From the NCBI RefSeq assembly GCF_007828035.1, contig NZ_VITV01000002.1, forward strand, positions 595,591-659,590: a stretch of 64,000 nucleotides of DNA, given 5' to 3'. Shown in pieces: positions 34,734 through 44,796 of the stretch; positions within the stretch are counted from its first letter, which is position 1, and each line of letters opens with the position of its first letter. Position numbers and translations under genes: made by a program. The notes below the pieces were generated by a model that saw nothing but the letters and a program-made list of their open reading frames with translations, was not told the DNA's origin and did not search any database. Origin of the DNA: Nitrospirillum amazonense. GTDB lineage: Bacteria > Pseudomonadota > Alphaproteobacteria > Azospirillales > Azospirillaceae.

Positions 34734-36026
34734 TTAGGCCTGGGCCAGCGCCTGGGTGAGGTCGGCCAGGATGTCGTCGATGTGCTCGATGCCGATGGAC
34801 AGGCGGACATAGCCGGGGGTGACGCCGGTGGCCGCCTGGTCCTCGGCCGACAGCTGGGAATGGGTGGTGCTGGCCGGGTGAATGGCCAGGCTGCGCGCGT
34901 CGCCGATGTTGGCCACGTGGTAGAACAGCTTCAGCGCATCGATGAAGCGGCGGCCGGCGTCGGCGCCGCCCTTCAGCTCGAAGCCCACCAGCGCGCCATG
35001 GCCGCCCTTCAGCACGGCGTCCGCCCGGCGGCGCAGTTCCCCCGTCTGACGGCTGGGGTGGATGACGTCCGACACCTTGGGATGTTCCGCCAGGAAGGCG
35101 GCGACGGCGCTGGCGTTGCGGTTATGCTCCCGCATGCGCAGCGGCAGGGTCTCCAGCCCCTGGATGGCCTGGAAGGCGTTGAAGGGGCTGAGCGGGGCGC
35201 CCACGTCGCGCAACAGGGTGACGCGGGCACGCAGGATGTAGGCGATGGGGCCCAGCGGCTTCACCGCCTGGGTCCACACCGCCCCGTGATAGCTGGGGTC
35301 CGGCTGGTTCAGCAGGGGGAAGCGGTCGGCGTGCGCCTCCCAATCGAAAGTGCCGCCGTCGATGAGGGCGCCGCCGATGCTGGTGCCGTGGCCGCCGATA
35401 TACTTGGTGGTGGAATAGACGACAACGGCCGCCCCATGGTCCAGCGGGCGGGCGATGATGGGGGTGGCCGTGTTGTCCATGATCAGCGGCACGCCCAAGT
35501 CGCGGCCGATCGCCGCCACCTCGGCGATGGGGAAGACGCGCAGCTTGGGGTTGGGCAGCGTCTCGGCGTAATAGGCGCGGGTGCGGTCGTCGGTGGCGCG
35601 GCGGAAGTTCTCCGGATCCGACGGGTCGACGAAGCGCGCCTCGATGCCCAACTGCTTGAAGGTGTTGGCGAACAGGTTCCAGGTCCCGCCGTACAGATCG
35701 GTGGAGGTGACGAAGTTGTCGCCAGCGCTGGCCACGTTCAGGATGGCGAAGGTACTGGCCGCCTGGCCCGACGCCACCGCCAGCGCCGCCACCCCGCCCT
35801 CCAGCGCCGCCAGCCGCTGTTCCAGCACGTCGGTGGTGGGGTTCATGATGCGGGTGTATATGTTGCCCAGTTCCTTGAGCGCGAACAGGTTGGCGGCGTG
35901 CTCCGTGTCGCGGAACTGGTAGGACGTCGTCTGGTAGATGGGCACGGCCACCGCCCCCGTGGCAGGATCGGCGCGATACCCGGCATGCAGGGCCAGGGTC
36001 TCGGGGTGCTTGCTGTCTACGGCCAT
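34734..36026 (-). CDS. O-acetylhomoserine (or O-succinylhomoserine) sulfhydrylase family enzyme
   Basis: PLP-dependent Cys/Met-metabolism enzyme of 430 residues, making homocysteine from an activated homoserine and sulphide. The PLP lysine is Lys208 in VVYSTTKYIGGHG. The start ETLALHAGYRADPATGAVAV and the ring-stacking region (DLYGGTWNLFANTF) are of the MetY type. MetY and MetZ cannot be separated with certainty here. GGAGGAT is a good ribosome site. The 275 bases upstream were searched for a SAM-II riboswitch core, which was not found. Transcribed alone, divergent from 36302. Confidence 0.88.
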   Translation of the reverse strand: MAVDSKHPETLALHAGYRADPATGAVAVPIYQTTSYQFRDTEHAANLFALKELGNIYTRIMNPTTDVLEQRLAALEGGVAALAVASGQAASTFAILNVASAGDNFVTSTDLYGGTWNLFANTFKQLGIEARFVDPSDPENFRRATDDRTRAYYAETLPNPKLRVFPIAEVAAIGRDLGVPLIMDNTATPIIARPLDHGAAVVVYSTTKYIGGHGTSIGGALIDGGTFDWEAHADRFPLLNQPDPSYHGAVWTQAVKPLGPIAYILRARVTLLRDVGAPLSPFNAFQAIQGLETLPLRMREHNRNASAVAAFLAEHPKVSDVIHPSRQTGELRRRADAVLKGGHGALVGFELKGGADAGRRFIDALKLFYHVANIGDARSLAIHPASTTHSQLSAEDQAATGVTPGYVRLSIGIEHIDDILADLTQALAQA

Positions 36027-36301
36027 GGCGACATCCTCCGCTCATTATTCGTCGGTGCGGCGATTGTTGCCTCAGCCGTTCGGAAATTGCATCCACCGAT
36101 GCATGCTTATTAAATTATTTCATTTATGGCGGGAAACGGGGGGCCGGCCGCACCGTGCGCCCGCTTTCTCTAGGCTGATCCAGTCACCCGCGCGCCTCCC
36201 GATCTAACCGTTTCGCGATACCGGGCCCGCCCTTTTCCGGCCACACACCGCTCCTACCCTTCCTTGCAGCCTCAAGACAGTTCAGCTGCCGGAGCGTGAA
36301 A

Positions 36302-36862
36302 ATGCCCAAGGTCTCCCTGTTCAAGCGTTCCCTGGCCAAGGTCGGCCTGTTCGCCACCCTATTGACCATCGCGGGCAACGCCCACGCCGAAGAGATGATC
36401 GAGCCGGTGTTCGGCCTGATCTATGACCCGCAGACCGTGGTGTTCGAGCAGGCGCCGGACACCCTGCCCGGCCGCTGCCCCGGCCTGGCCCAGGCCGGCC
36501 TGGGGGATCGCATCCGCGTCTTCGGCCGGACGGAGGTGGACGGCACCCAATACTGGGCGCTGGGCGGCGAGGTCGTGGTGCGGCGCAAGGACCAGCCCAT
36601 CGTGGTGCCCAAGGGTGCCGTCGTGGCGCTGACCGCCGATGGCTGCACCCTGCTGGGCCCCATCCGCGCCTTCTTCCAGTTCCCCAACCGCGTCCCGGCC
36701 GACGCCGTGTCCCGCCTAGCGGATGAGGTGGTGGAGCGCTACGAGTCCGCCTACGGCGGCGCGCCCGCCTTCACCGCCGTGCTGAAGAAACAGGACGCCG
36801 TGCCCCAGGCGCCCATGAAGGGCCTGCTGCGTGCGGCATTGGAACGGCACGGGGCGCTGTAA
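36302..36862 (+). CDS. Exported protein of unknown function
   Basis: A 186-residue secreted or periplasmic protein. Its signal MPKVSLFKRSLAKVGLFATL is cut near AHA-EE. The mature part is mostly beta-strand-like with two cysteines (LPGRCPGL, TADGCTLL) that may pair. A helical C-terminus contains VSRLADEVVERYES. I do not know the family. ATG 36302 is favoured over GTG 36296 because the GGAG site stands seven bases away. Confidence 0.7.
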   Translation: MPKVSLFKRSLAKVGLFATLLTIAGNAHAEEMIEPVFGLIYDPQTVVFEQAPDTLPGRCPGLAQAGLGDRIRVFGRTEVDGTQYWALGGEVVVRRKDQPIVVPKGAVVALTADGCTLLGPIRAFFQFPNRVPADAVSRLADEVVERYESAYGGAPAFTAVLKKQDAVPQAPMKGLLRAALERHGAL

Positions 36863-36888
36863 CCCGCATGGCCGGGGGGCAGAACGGT

Positions 36889-37291
36889 TTAGACTGCGCT
36901 GGCCTGGAGCCGCGACAGGCGCGTCCGCGCCTCCTTGGCGCCGGGATTGTCGGCCAGGCCGAAGTCGCCGTGGAACACGGCATCGAGCGCGGCATAGCGG
37001 TCCAATGCCTCCCGCCATAGCGCCTCGGCTTCGCGCTGGTCACCGCGTCCCTCGGCATTGCAGGCAAGCGCGCGGACGGCGTTGGCCATTTCCAGGGGGG
37101 CGTCGCAGGTCACGCAGTGCCTGCGCCAGCCGCGTCAGCGCCTGGGGCAGATCAGCGCCGCCCGTCTGGCCGGAGGCACGCGACAGGGCCACCGCCTGGC
37201 TGGCCAAGTCGAGGGCTTCCGACAGCCGGCCCGCCCGCCGGGCGGCGGTAGCCTGTTCCAGAAGCTCTTTTGGATCAAGCATGCCGGCCAT
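36889..37291 (-). pseudogene. TPR protein gene with one-base frameshift
   Basis: Two overlapping frames on the minus strand together code one small TPR protein. The first starts at ATG 37291 (GGAGG upstream) and reads LLEQATAARRAGRLSEALDL. The second reads REAEALWREALDRYAALDAV and ends at TAA 36889-36891. They meet at a run of six G bases (37095-37100). Removing one G joins them into about 133 residues. This is either a true slippage mutation or a sequencing error. Confidence 0.75.
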
Positions 37292-37405
37292 AGCCGCCTC
37301 CCCTCCCGGACACAGCCCGAATCTTAATCCGGGCCGCCGACATCAGGAAGGCGGGGATTGGTTGTACCGCCAGGGTACGGGGCCATTTGCGTTTTCCGCG
37401 CGCGC

Positions 37406-40400
37406 CTACCGCCGGCTGCGCGGCGGGGCGGAGAAGCCCGGGCGGCTGAGCTTGGAGGCCGGCAGCGGCGGCTTGTGGCCCCAGGCGGAGACGGGCTTGC
37501 CCTGGGGCTTGGGCGGCGGAGGGGGTGGTGGCGGCGGCGGCGGGTCGGTCTTCACGGTCTCACCCGCCGCCATCTTGGCCAGGTCGCTCATCAGCTTGCG
37601 CACGCCGTCCATGCGGGTCTCGGCGCTGTCCCAGGGGCGCAGCAGCACCAGCTTGTGGTCCGGCCGTATCTTGGCGGTGCCGGCCTGCTGCTGGATGAAG
37701 CTCACCAGGGCGGCCGGGTTCTTGAACTCGTTGTTGCGGAAGCCGATGACGGCGCCCTTGGGGCCTGCGTCCAGGGTCTGCACGCCCGCGTCGCGGCACA
37801 GGCGCTTGATTTCCACCAGGCGCAGCAGGTTCTCCACCTCCCCCGGCAGGGTGCCGAAGCGGTCCACCATCTCGGCGGCGAAGGCGTCGATCTCCGCCCG
37901 GTCCACCAGGTCGGCCACGCGGCGATAGAGCGACAGGCGGATGCCGAGGTCGGCAACGTAGTCCTCCGGGATCAGCACGGGCATGCCCAGCTGGATCTGC
38001 GGCGTCCATTGCTCCTCCGCCGCCTGCGCCTCCGTCAGGCCACCACGCGCGGCGGCCACCGCCTCCTCCAGCATCTGCTGGTACAGTTCCACGCCCACCT
38101 CGCGGATCTGGCCCGACTGCTCCTCACCCAGCAGGTTGCCGGCGCCGCGGATGTCCATGTCGTGGCTGGCCAGCTGGAAGCCCGCGCCCAGGCTGTCCAG
38201 CGTCTCGATGACATGCAGGCGCTGCTGCGCCGTCTGCGACAGCACGGTCTTGGGCTGATAGGTCAGGTAGGCGTAGCCGCGCACCTTGGACCGGCCCACG
38301 CGGCCGCGCACCTGATACAGCTGCGCCAGGCCGAACATGTCGGCGCGGTGGACGATCAGGGTGTTGGCGCTGGGGATGTCCAGGCCGCTTTCGATGATGT
38401 TGGTGGCCAGCAGCAGGTCGTACTTGCCCTCGTCGAAGGCCGTCATCACCTCCTCCAGCTGCGCCGCCGGCATCTGGCCGTGGGCGGTGATGACCTTCAC
38501 CTCCGGCACCAGCTCCGCCAGCCGTTCCTGCAGCTTGGGCAAATCCTCGATGCGCGGGCAGACATAGAAGCTCTGCCCGCCGCGATAATGCTCGCGCAGG
38601 ATGGCCTCGCGGATCACCACCGGGTCATAGGGCAGCACGAAGGTGCGCACGGCCAGGCGGTCCACCGGCGGGGTGGCGATCAGCGACAGCTCCCGCACGC
38701 CGCTCAGCGCCAGTTGCAGGGTGCGGGGAATGGGCGTGGCGGTCAGGGTCAGGACGTGCACGTCGGTGCGCAGTTCCTTCAGCCGTTCCTTCTGCTTCAC
38801 GCCGAAATGCTGTTCCTCGTCCACGATGACCAGGCCCAAACGCTTGAACTGGATGCTCTTGGCCAGCAGGGCGTGGGTGCCGACCACGATGTCGATGGTA
38901 CCGTCAGCCAGGCCAGCCTTGGTCTGGTTGGCCTCCTTGGCGCTGACCAGGCGCGACAGGTGCCCCAGGCGCACGGGCAGGCCGGCGAAGCGCTTCTCGA
39001 ACGTGCGGGTGTGCTGGCGGGCCAGCAGGGTGGTGGGCACCACCACCGCCACCTGCAAGCCGCTCATGGCCGCGACGAAGGCGGCGCGCAAGGCCACCTC
39101 GGTCTTCCCAAACCCGACATCGCCGCACACCAGGCGGTCCATGGGCTGGCCGGAGTTCAAATCCTCCAGCACATCCTCGATGGCCTTCAACTGGTCGTCC
39201 GTCTCGGCATAGGGGAAGCGGGCGGCGAACTCGTCATAGACGCCGTCCGGCACCTCGATGGGCGGGGCCTTGCGCAAGGCGCGCTCGGCGGCGATGCGCA
39301 GCAGCGCGTCGGCCATGTCCTTCAGCCGCTTCTTGACCCGGGCCTTGCGCGATTGCCAGCCCACGCCGCCCAGCTTGTCCAGCTGCGCGCCCGATTCCTC
39401 GGAGCCGAAGCGGGACAGCACCTCGATGTTCTCGACCGGCACGTACAGCTTGTCGCCGCCATCGTAGAGGATGCGCAGGCAGTCGTGCGGGGCGCCGGTG
39501 ACGGTCAGCGTCTCAAGCCCGTCATAGCGGCCGATGCCGTGGTCGACGTGGACCACCAGGTCGCCGGGCGACAGGCTGGCGGCCTCGGCGATGAAGTTGG
39601 CGGCGCGGCGCTTCTTCTGCGACGGGCGGGCCAAGCGGTCGCCCAGGATATCCTGTTCGGTGATGACCGCTAGGTCGCCGGTGGTGAAGCCGGTGTCGAT
39701 GCCCAGCACGATGACGGCGGTGGCCCGTGCTTCCTGCGCCCCTACCTCCGCCCAGGTGTCGGCGGTCAGGGCCGGATCGATGCCGTGTTCCTTCAGCATC
39801 TTGGCCAGGCGGTCGCGGGCACCCTGGCTGTAGCCCGCCACCACCACGCGGCGGCCGTCGGCATGCATCTGGTCGATGTGCTGGCCCAGCGCGCGGAAGA
39901 CATTCACGTCCGGATTGGCGCGGGCGTCGGCGAAGTCGCGCCCCCGGCGGCCGCCGGCATCGGCCAGGTTGGGGTTGGAACCGCCCTTTTCGTCTTCGCG
40001 GGCGACAGCGGCGAAGGTCGACAGCTGGGCAACACAGCGCAGGGCCAGGTGCCGGTCCCAGGCGTCGCCATCCAGGAACATGGCGCCAGTCGGCACCGGC
40101 TTGTACACCGGCGTGCCGGACTTCTTCTCCACCTCCTGGAAGGTGCGGCGGGCCTCGTAGAAATCCGCAACCTGCGACAGGCGGGCGTCGCGCGCCTCCT
40201 CCGCCTGGGCGTCCAGGCTGACCATGGCGGCGGGGACATAGTCGAACAGCGTGTCCAGGCCGGCGTGGAACAGGGGCAGCCAATGTTCCATGCCCGGCAT
40301 CTTGCGGCCGGCGCTGATGCCCTCATACAGCGGGTCGCTGTCGGTGATGGCACCGAACAGCTCGCGATAGCCGGTGCGGAAGCGCTGGACGGAAGGGTCG

Positions 40401-41089
40401 TCCAGGAACACCTCCGACATCGGTTTCAGGTCCACGCCCGACCGCTTTTCCGTGGTCATCTGGGTCATGGGATCGAAGGCGCGGACGCCTTCCAGCTCAT
40501 CGCCGAACAGGTCCAGGCGCAGGGGTTCCGGCGTCGCCGGGGGGAACAGGTCGATGATGCCGCCGCGCACCGCGTACTCACCCGGCTCACGCACCGTCTG
40601 GGCGCGGGTGTAGCCGTTGTTGGCCAGGAAGCGCTGCAACTCATCGACGTTGAGGCGGCCGCCGACCTTGGCGCCGAAGGTGGCGTTGCGGAAGGCCAGG
40701 CGCGGCGGCACCTTCTGCAAGGCGGCGTTCAGGGTGGTGAGAACGACGAAGGGGCCTTTCGGCCGGCTGCCCAGCAGGGTGGTCAGCGTCTCGATGCGCC
40801 GGGCCACGATGTCGCCATTGGGCGAGACGCGGTCATAGGGCAGACAGTCCCACGCCGGGAAGGGCAGCACCGCCACATCGGGCGCGAAGAAGGCCAAGGC
40901 CTCCTGCACCCGAGCCATGCGCGTGTCATCCAGCGCCACATGCAGCAGGCCCGAGGCCCCCGCCTGCCGCGCCAGGTCGGCCAGCACGCGCGCGTCATGC
41001 CCCTCCGGCGCGCCGGCGACCAGCAGGCGGCGCGGCGTATCGGGGGTCAGGCTGGAAAGGACGGCGGACGGCAGGACGGTATCGGGCAT
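37406..41089 (-). CDS. mfd: Transcription-repair coupling factor
   Basis: A 1227-residue ATP-dependent translocase that removes stalled RNA polymerase and recruits UvrA. The N-terminal UvrB-like domain, the RNA-polymerase-interacting domain (about 500-580), and the RecG-like motor are all present. The motor's Walker A is CGDVGFGKTEVALRAAF, Walker B IVDEEQHFG, and the TRG-type motif follows RGRVGRSKVRGYAY. The C-terminus carries a long extension with eleven prolines in a row (DPPPPPPPPPPPKPQGKP). That is longer than the usual 1150 residues. ATG 41089 gives MPDTVLPS; TTG 41098 is a weaker alternative and no good ribosome site is seen. Confidence 0.95.
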   Translation of the reverse strand: MPDTVLPSAVLSSLTPDTPRRLLVAGAPEGHDARVLADLARQAGASGLLHVALDDTRMARVQEALAFFAPDVAVLPFPAWDCLPYDRVSPNGDIVARRIETLTTLLGSRPKGPFVVLTTLNAALQKVPPRLAFRNATFGAKVGGRLNVDELQRFLANNGYTRAQTVREPGEYAVRGGIIDLFPPATPEPLRLDLFGDELEGVRAFDPMTQMTTEKRSGVDLKPMSEVFLDDPSVQRFRTGYRELFGAITDSDPLYEGISAGRKMPGMEHWLPLFHAGLDTLFDYVPAAMVSLDAQAEEARDARLSQVADFYEARRTFQEVEKKSGTPVYKPVPTGAMFLDGDAWDRHLALRCVAQLSTFAAVAREDEKGGSNPNLADAGGRRGRDFADARANPDVNVFRALGQHIDQMHADGRRVVVAGYSQGARDRLAKMLKEHGIDPALTADTWAEVGAQEARATAVIVLGIDTGFTTGDLAVITEQDILGDRLARPSQKKRRAANFIAEAASLSPGDLVVHVDHGIGRYDGLETLTVTGAPHDCLRILYDGGDKLYVPVENIEVLSRFGSEESGAQLDKLGGVGWQSRKARVKKRLKDMADALLRIAAERALRKAPPIEVPDGVYDEFAARFPYAETDDQLKAIEDVLEDLNSGQPMDRLVCGDVGFGKTEVALRAAFVAAMSGLQVAVVVPTTLLARQHTRTFEKRFAGLPVRLGHLSRLVSAKEANQTKAGLADGTIDIVVGTHALLAKSIQFKRLGLVIVDEEQHFGVKQKERLKELRTDVHVLTLTATPIPRTLQLALSGVRELSLIATPPVDRLAVRTFVLPYDPVVIREAILREHYRGGQSFYVCPRIEDLPKLQERLAELVPEVKVITAHGQMPAAQLEEVMTAFDEGKYDLLLATNIIESGLDIPSANTLIVHRADMFGLAQLYQVRGRVGRSKVRGYAYLTYQPKTVLSQTAQQRLHVIETLDSLGAGFQLASHDMDIRGAGNLLGEEQSGQIREVGVELYQQMLEEAVAAARGGLTEAQAAEEQWTPQIQLGMPVLIPEDYVADLGIRLSLYRRVADLVDRAEIDAFAAEMVDRFGTLPGEVENLLRLVEIKRLCRDAGVQTLDAGPKGAVIGFRNNEFKNPAALVSFIQQQAGTAKIRPDHKLVLLRPWDSAETRMDGVRKLMSDLAKMAAGETVKTDPPPPPPPPPPPKPQGKPVSAWGHKPPLPASKLSRPGFSAPPRSRR

Positions 41090-41126
41090 GGGGGGCAAGC
41101 CAGGCGTTGGGCGGTGAAGGGCGAGG

Positions 41127-41417
41127 TCAGGCGACGCGGTGGGCTTGCAGCAAGGCCATCAGGTCCGCATCCAGGTCATCGGGGAACGGCGCGCGGCCCA
41201 GCAGCCAGTCGAAGACATCCGGGTCGTTCAGATCCAGCAAATGCTCGTACCGGTCCAGCTGTTCCACCGTGAAGGCCGGCACATGCTTTTCGGCGAAGGT
41301 GCCCATCAGCAGGTCCATCTCCTTCATCCCGCGATGCCAGCTGCGGAAGATCAGGCGCTTGCGCCGCACGGCCAGGGCGTCTTCGGGGGCGGCATCGGAC
41401 AGGAGGTCGGTGGGCAT
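41127..41417 (-). CDS. sdhE: FAD assembly factor SdhE
   Basis: A 96-residue five-helix protein that helps attach FAD covalently to the succinate dehydrogenase flavoprotein. The invariant RGxxE motif is in FRSWHRGMKEMDLLMG. The later conserved stretch DLNDPDVFDWLLGR is intact. Located between mfd and the divergent recG, as is common in alphaproteobacteria. ATG 41417 has AAAGG seven bases upstream; a longer in-frame start gives no family residues. Confidence 0.92.
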   Translation of the reverse strand: MPTDLLSDAAPEDALAVRRKRLIFRSWHRGMKEMDLLMGTFAEKHVPAFTVEQLDRYEHLLDLNDPDVFDWLLGRAPFPDDLDADLMALLQAHRVA

Positions 41418-41671
41418 GGCATGGCCTTTGGGAAACGAAAACTCGATTGGGATGCTTGGTGGCGACACTGGCCACGCCGCATCAGCCCCTGGAGTAACGG
41501 CAGACCCGGGCGCTGTCACGTCTTCAATGGCGGCGTGCCCGGCATGGCCGCACCATACACACGGCAGAACATATCGTAAACGCGCCTCGCGACAAGGGGT
41601 AGCCGGTCGACAAGCCGGCCCGCTAACATATAGGCATATGCCTACGGTTTTGCGTCCTGGAGCCTACCCCA

Positions 41672-43753
41672 TTGCGTCCGCCCGTCCTCTATCCCCTGTT
41701 CGCGCCCATCACCAGCCTGCCCGGCCTGGGGCCCCGCCTGGGCAAGCTGGCGGAGCGGCTGACCGGCCCGCATGTGGCGGACATCCTGTGGCATCTGCCC
41801 ACCGGCATCCTGGACCGCGCCAACGCCCCCAGCATTGCCGAGGCGCCGGAGGGCCGCATCGTCACCCTGACGGTGCGGGTGGACGGCCACATGCCGCCGG
41901 TGCAGCGCCACCGCCCCTACCGCGTGCGCTGTACCGACCATACGGGGGAGATGGAGCTGGTGTTCTTCCACGTGAAGGGCGACTGGCTGGAGAAGAAGCT
42001 GCCGCAGGGAACCATGGTGGTGGTCAGCGGCAAGGTGGAACGCTTCAACGGCCTGCTGCAGATGCCCCACCCCGACCATTTCGCCCCCGTGGAAGAAGGC
42101 GCCCCGCCGCAGGAGGTGGAGGCGGTCTATCCCCTGACCGGGGGCCTTAACCCCAAGCCGCTGCGCACCGCCATCCAGGCCGCCCTGGCCCGCGCGCCGG
42201 AACTGGAGGAATGGCAGGACCCGGCCTGGCTGGAGCGCCAGGGGTGGCCCGCCTGGAAGGCGGCGCTGGCCGGCGCGCACGACCCCAAGGGGGAAAAGGA
42301 CGTCAACCCGCTGAGCCCCCTGCGCCAGCGCCTGGCCTATGACGAGCTGCTGGCCAACCAGCTGGCCCTGGCCCTGGTGCGCTGGCACCAGCGGCGGCTG
42401 GCCGGCCGCGCCACGGTGGGCAATGGCACCCTGCGCGCCCGCATCCAGGCGGCATTGCCCTATCAGCTGACCGGCGCGCAGGCGCAGGCGCTGGTGGAGA
42501 TCGACGCCGACATGGCGCAGCCGGAGCGCATGCTGCGCCTGCTGCAGGGCGACGTGGGCAGCGGCAAGACCATCGTGGCGCTGATGGCCATGGCGACGGC
42601 GGTGGAGGCCGGCGCCCAGGCCGCCCTGATGGCGCCCACGGAAATCCTGGCGCGCCAGCACGCCGAAAGCCTGGCCGACCTGGCCGAGGCCGCCGGCATC
42701 CGCCTGGCCCTGCTGACCGGCCGGGACAAGGGCAAGGCGCGCCAGCAGGTGCTGGACCGCCTGGCGTCGGGGGAGATCGACATCCTGATCGGCACCCACG
42801 CCCTGTTCCAGGAGGACGTGGCGTTCAAGGATCTGGCGTTGGCGATCATCGATGAGCAGCATAAGTTCGGGGTGCACCAGCGTCTGGCCCTGGCGGCCAA
42901 GGGGCGTGGCGTCGACACCCTGGTCATGACCGCCACCCCCATCCCCCGTACCCTGACCCTGACCGCCTATGGCGACATGGACGTGAGCCGCCTGACGGAA
43001 AAGCCGCCGGGGCGCAAGCCGGTGGTGACCCGCGCCGCCGCCGCCGACCGCATCGAGGAAGTGGTAGAGCGCGTGGCCGCCGCCATCAAGACCGGCCAGC
43101 GGGTCTATTGGGTCTGCCCCCTGGTGGACGAGTCGGAAACGGTGGACCTCGCCAACGCCACCCTGCGGCATGCCACCCTGATGGAACGGCTGGGCGGGTG
43201 CGTCGGCCTGGTGCATGGCAAGATGAAGGGCACGGAGAAGGACGCCGTGATGGCCCGCTTCGCCGCCGGCGAGCTGTCCGTGCTGGTGGCCACCACCGTC
43301 ATCGAGGTGGGCGTGAACGTGCCGGAGGCCACCATCATGGTGGTGGAGCATGCCGAGCGCTTCGGCCTGGCCCAGCTGCACCAGCTGCGCGGCCGCGTGG
43401 GGCGCGGCGAGCGCGCGTCCGCCTGCCTGCTGCTGTATGCCGCCCCGCTGGGCGAGACCGCCCGCGCCCGCCTGGACGTCATGACCTCCACCGAGGATGG
43501 CTTCATCATCGCGGAGAAGGACCTGGAACTGCGCGGCGCCGGCGAGGTACTGGGCACCCGGCAATCCGGCCTGCCGGAGTTCCGCATGGCCGACATCACC
43601 GTGCACGCCGACCTGCTCGCCACCGCCCGTGACGACGCCAGCCTGATGGTGGCCCGCGATCCCGACCTGGAAACCCCGCGCGGCCAGGCCCTGCGCGTCC
43701 TGCTTTACCTGTTCCAGCGGGATGAGGCGGTCAAGACGCTGCGGTCGGGGTGA
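41672..43753 (+). CDS. recG: ATP-dependent DNA helicase RecG
   Basis: A 693-residue branch-migrating helicase that remodels stalled forks and Holliday junctions. The wedge domain holds an OB-fold (VRCTDHTGEMELVFFHVKG). The motor has Walker A LLQGDVGSGKTIVALMA, Walker B IIDEQHKFGVHQ, motif TATPIPRTLTLTAYGDMDV, and the closing LHQLRGRVGRGERASACLL. The start is TTG 41672, supported by the family start RPPVLYPLFAPITSLPG; a GGAG lies about ten bases before it. A 14-bp palindrome, TAGGCATATGCCTA, stands a little upstream. Confidence 0.96.
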   Translation: MRPPVLYPLFAPITSLPGLGPRLGKLAERLTGPHVADILWHLPTGILDRANAPSIAEAPEGRIVTLTVRVDGHMPPVQRHRPYRVRCTDHTGEMELVFFHVKGDWLEKKLPQGTMVVVSGKVERFNGLLQMPHPDHFAPVEEGAPPQEVEAVYPLTGGLNPKPLRTAIQAALARAPELEEWQDPAWLERQGWPAWKAALAGAHDPKGEKDVNPLSPLRQRLAYDELLANQLALALVRWHQRRLAGRATVGNGTLRARIQAALPYQLTGAQAQALVEIDADMAQPERMLRLLQGDVGSGKTIVALMAMATAVEAGAQAALMAPTEILARQHAESLADLAEAAGIRLALLTGRDKGKARQQVLDRLASGEIDILIGTHALFQEDVAFKDLALAIIDEQHKFGVHQRLALAAKGRGVDTLVMTATPIPRTLTLTAYGDMDVSRLTEKPPGRKPVVTRAAAADRIEEVVERVAAAIKTGQRVYWVCPLVDESETVDLANATLRHATLMERLGGCVGLVHGKMKGTEKDAVMARFAAGELSVLVATTVIEVGVNVPEATIMVVEHAERFGLAQLHQLRGRVGRGERASACLLLYAAPLGETARARLDVMTSTEDGFIIAEKDLELRGAGEVLGTRQSGLPEFRMADITVHADLLATARDDASLMVARDPDLETPRGQALRVLLYLFQRDEAVKTLRSG

Positions 43754-43848
43754 GAACATCCGCGGAAGAACGGCACCGCAAAGCGCTCGACTGGGAAAGC
43801 CAGGAACCATCCGATTGACTTGAATTTATAATTTCATCTGGAGTGATC

Positions 43849-44577
43849 ATGTATCACCACAATCACGCCGGCGTTGATTTCCGGGTATTCATACAAAAAA
43901 TGGTCAAGTCGAAAATGGCCAGAACCTATATGGAGATCGGCGTCCGCGACGGCTCCACCTTGGCGATGATCGATTGCTCCGCGATTGGCGTTGATCCTGA
44001 TTTTCAGTTCAGCTCCAGTCCCGTCGGCACGAAGCCGTCCCTTTTCCTATATCAAAAGACAAGCGACCAATTCTTCAGGGATCATGATGCAAGGGCAATA
44101 TCAGGCGACACGCTTGATGTTGTGTTTCTTGATGGCCTACATCAATTTGAATATTTACTGAGAGATTTTATAAATAGCGAAAAAAGCTGCAATCGACACA
44201 GCCTCATCATGCTGGATGACTGCCTACCCGTGAACGCGGAAATGACCGAAAGGCGGCACAATGCACCGCAGCGAAAGAATCAAGACTATGCCGGGTGGTG
44301 GACCGGCGACGTCTGGAAAATGATCCCGATATTGAAGAAATATAGAAAAGACCTGCACATCACCCTCGTCGACACGACACCAACAGGCATCGTCTGCATC
44401 ACCAACCTGAACCCATCTTCAACTATTCTGGAGGATAATTATTATGAAATACTCAAAGAATTTGACGATGCAGTCATGACAGATGAAAATATTGAGAAAT
44501 TTTACCAAGAAAACGAGATTGATTCTTCGCAGGCGATAATGGCCGGCTTTAACGCGTCGCTCACGGTGGGTCCATAA
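43849..44577 (+). CDS. SAM-dependent methyltransferase-like protein
   Basis: A 242-residue protein resembling the small class I methyltransferases (Methyltransf_24 type) seen near sugar or glycan genes. The first Rossmann strand and turn are ARTYMEIGVRDGSTLAMIDC, followed by the acidic end IGVDPDFQF. The later strand is LDVVFLDGLHQFEYLLRDF. Base composition is more AT-rich than the neighbours. ATG 43849 has GGAG five bases ahead; GTG 43843 is also in frame. Substrate unknown. Confidence 0.75.
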   Translation: MYHHNHAGVDFRVFIQKMVKSKMARTYMEIGVRDGSTLAMIDCSAIGVDPDFQFSSSPVGTKPSLFLYQKTSDQFFRDHDARAISGDTLDVVFLDGLHQFEYLLRDFINSEKSCNRHSLIMLDDCLPVNAEMTERRHNAPQRKNQDYAGWWTGDVWKMIPILKKYRKDLHITLVDTTPTGIVCITNLNPSSTILEDNYYEILKEFDDAVMTDENIEKFYQENEIDSSQAIMAGFNASLTVGP

Positions 44578-44771
44578 GGAAAGCGACAGCCATCGAATAG
44601 GCGGCCAAGGCCCCAGCCCATAAAATCGTCGTCACTCCACCGATGAGCGGCGGATACCGGCATCGTTGTGGCAATGTTTGCACCCGGGGCGACGCCTGCA
44701 ACCGCCAACTTGTGCCGCCGGGCTATTTCCTCCGCACAGTTGCAGCGCGGGATCAGCGCCGTATGTCCCAT
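44502..44771 (-). CDS. Possible small protein antisense to the end of the methyltransferase gene
   Basis: An 89-residue frame with protein-like composition (HTALIPRCNCAEEIARRHKL) and an AAGGGG site six bases before its ATG. It fills the otherwise empty 44578-44796 gap and overlaps the 3' end of the convergent 43849-44577 gene by 76 bases. No family recognised. The codon usage is only partly like the neighbours, so it may not be real. Confidence 0.3.
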   Translation of the reverse strand: MGHTALIPRCNCAEEIARRHKLAVAGVAPGANIATTMPVSAAHRWSDDDFMGWGLGRLFDGCRFPYGPTVSDALKPAIIACEESISFSW

Positions 44772-44796
44772 GGGGTTCCCCTTCAGGAGATACGCC

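Noticed and set aside
36027..36301. SAM-II riboswitch before the sulfhydrylase gene
   Set aside because: The place and gene fit, but the conserved core and pseudoknot segments were not found on reading the region.
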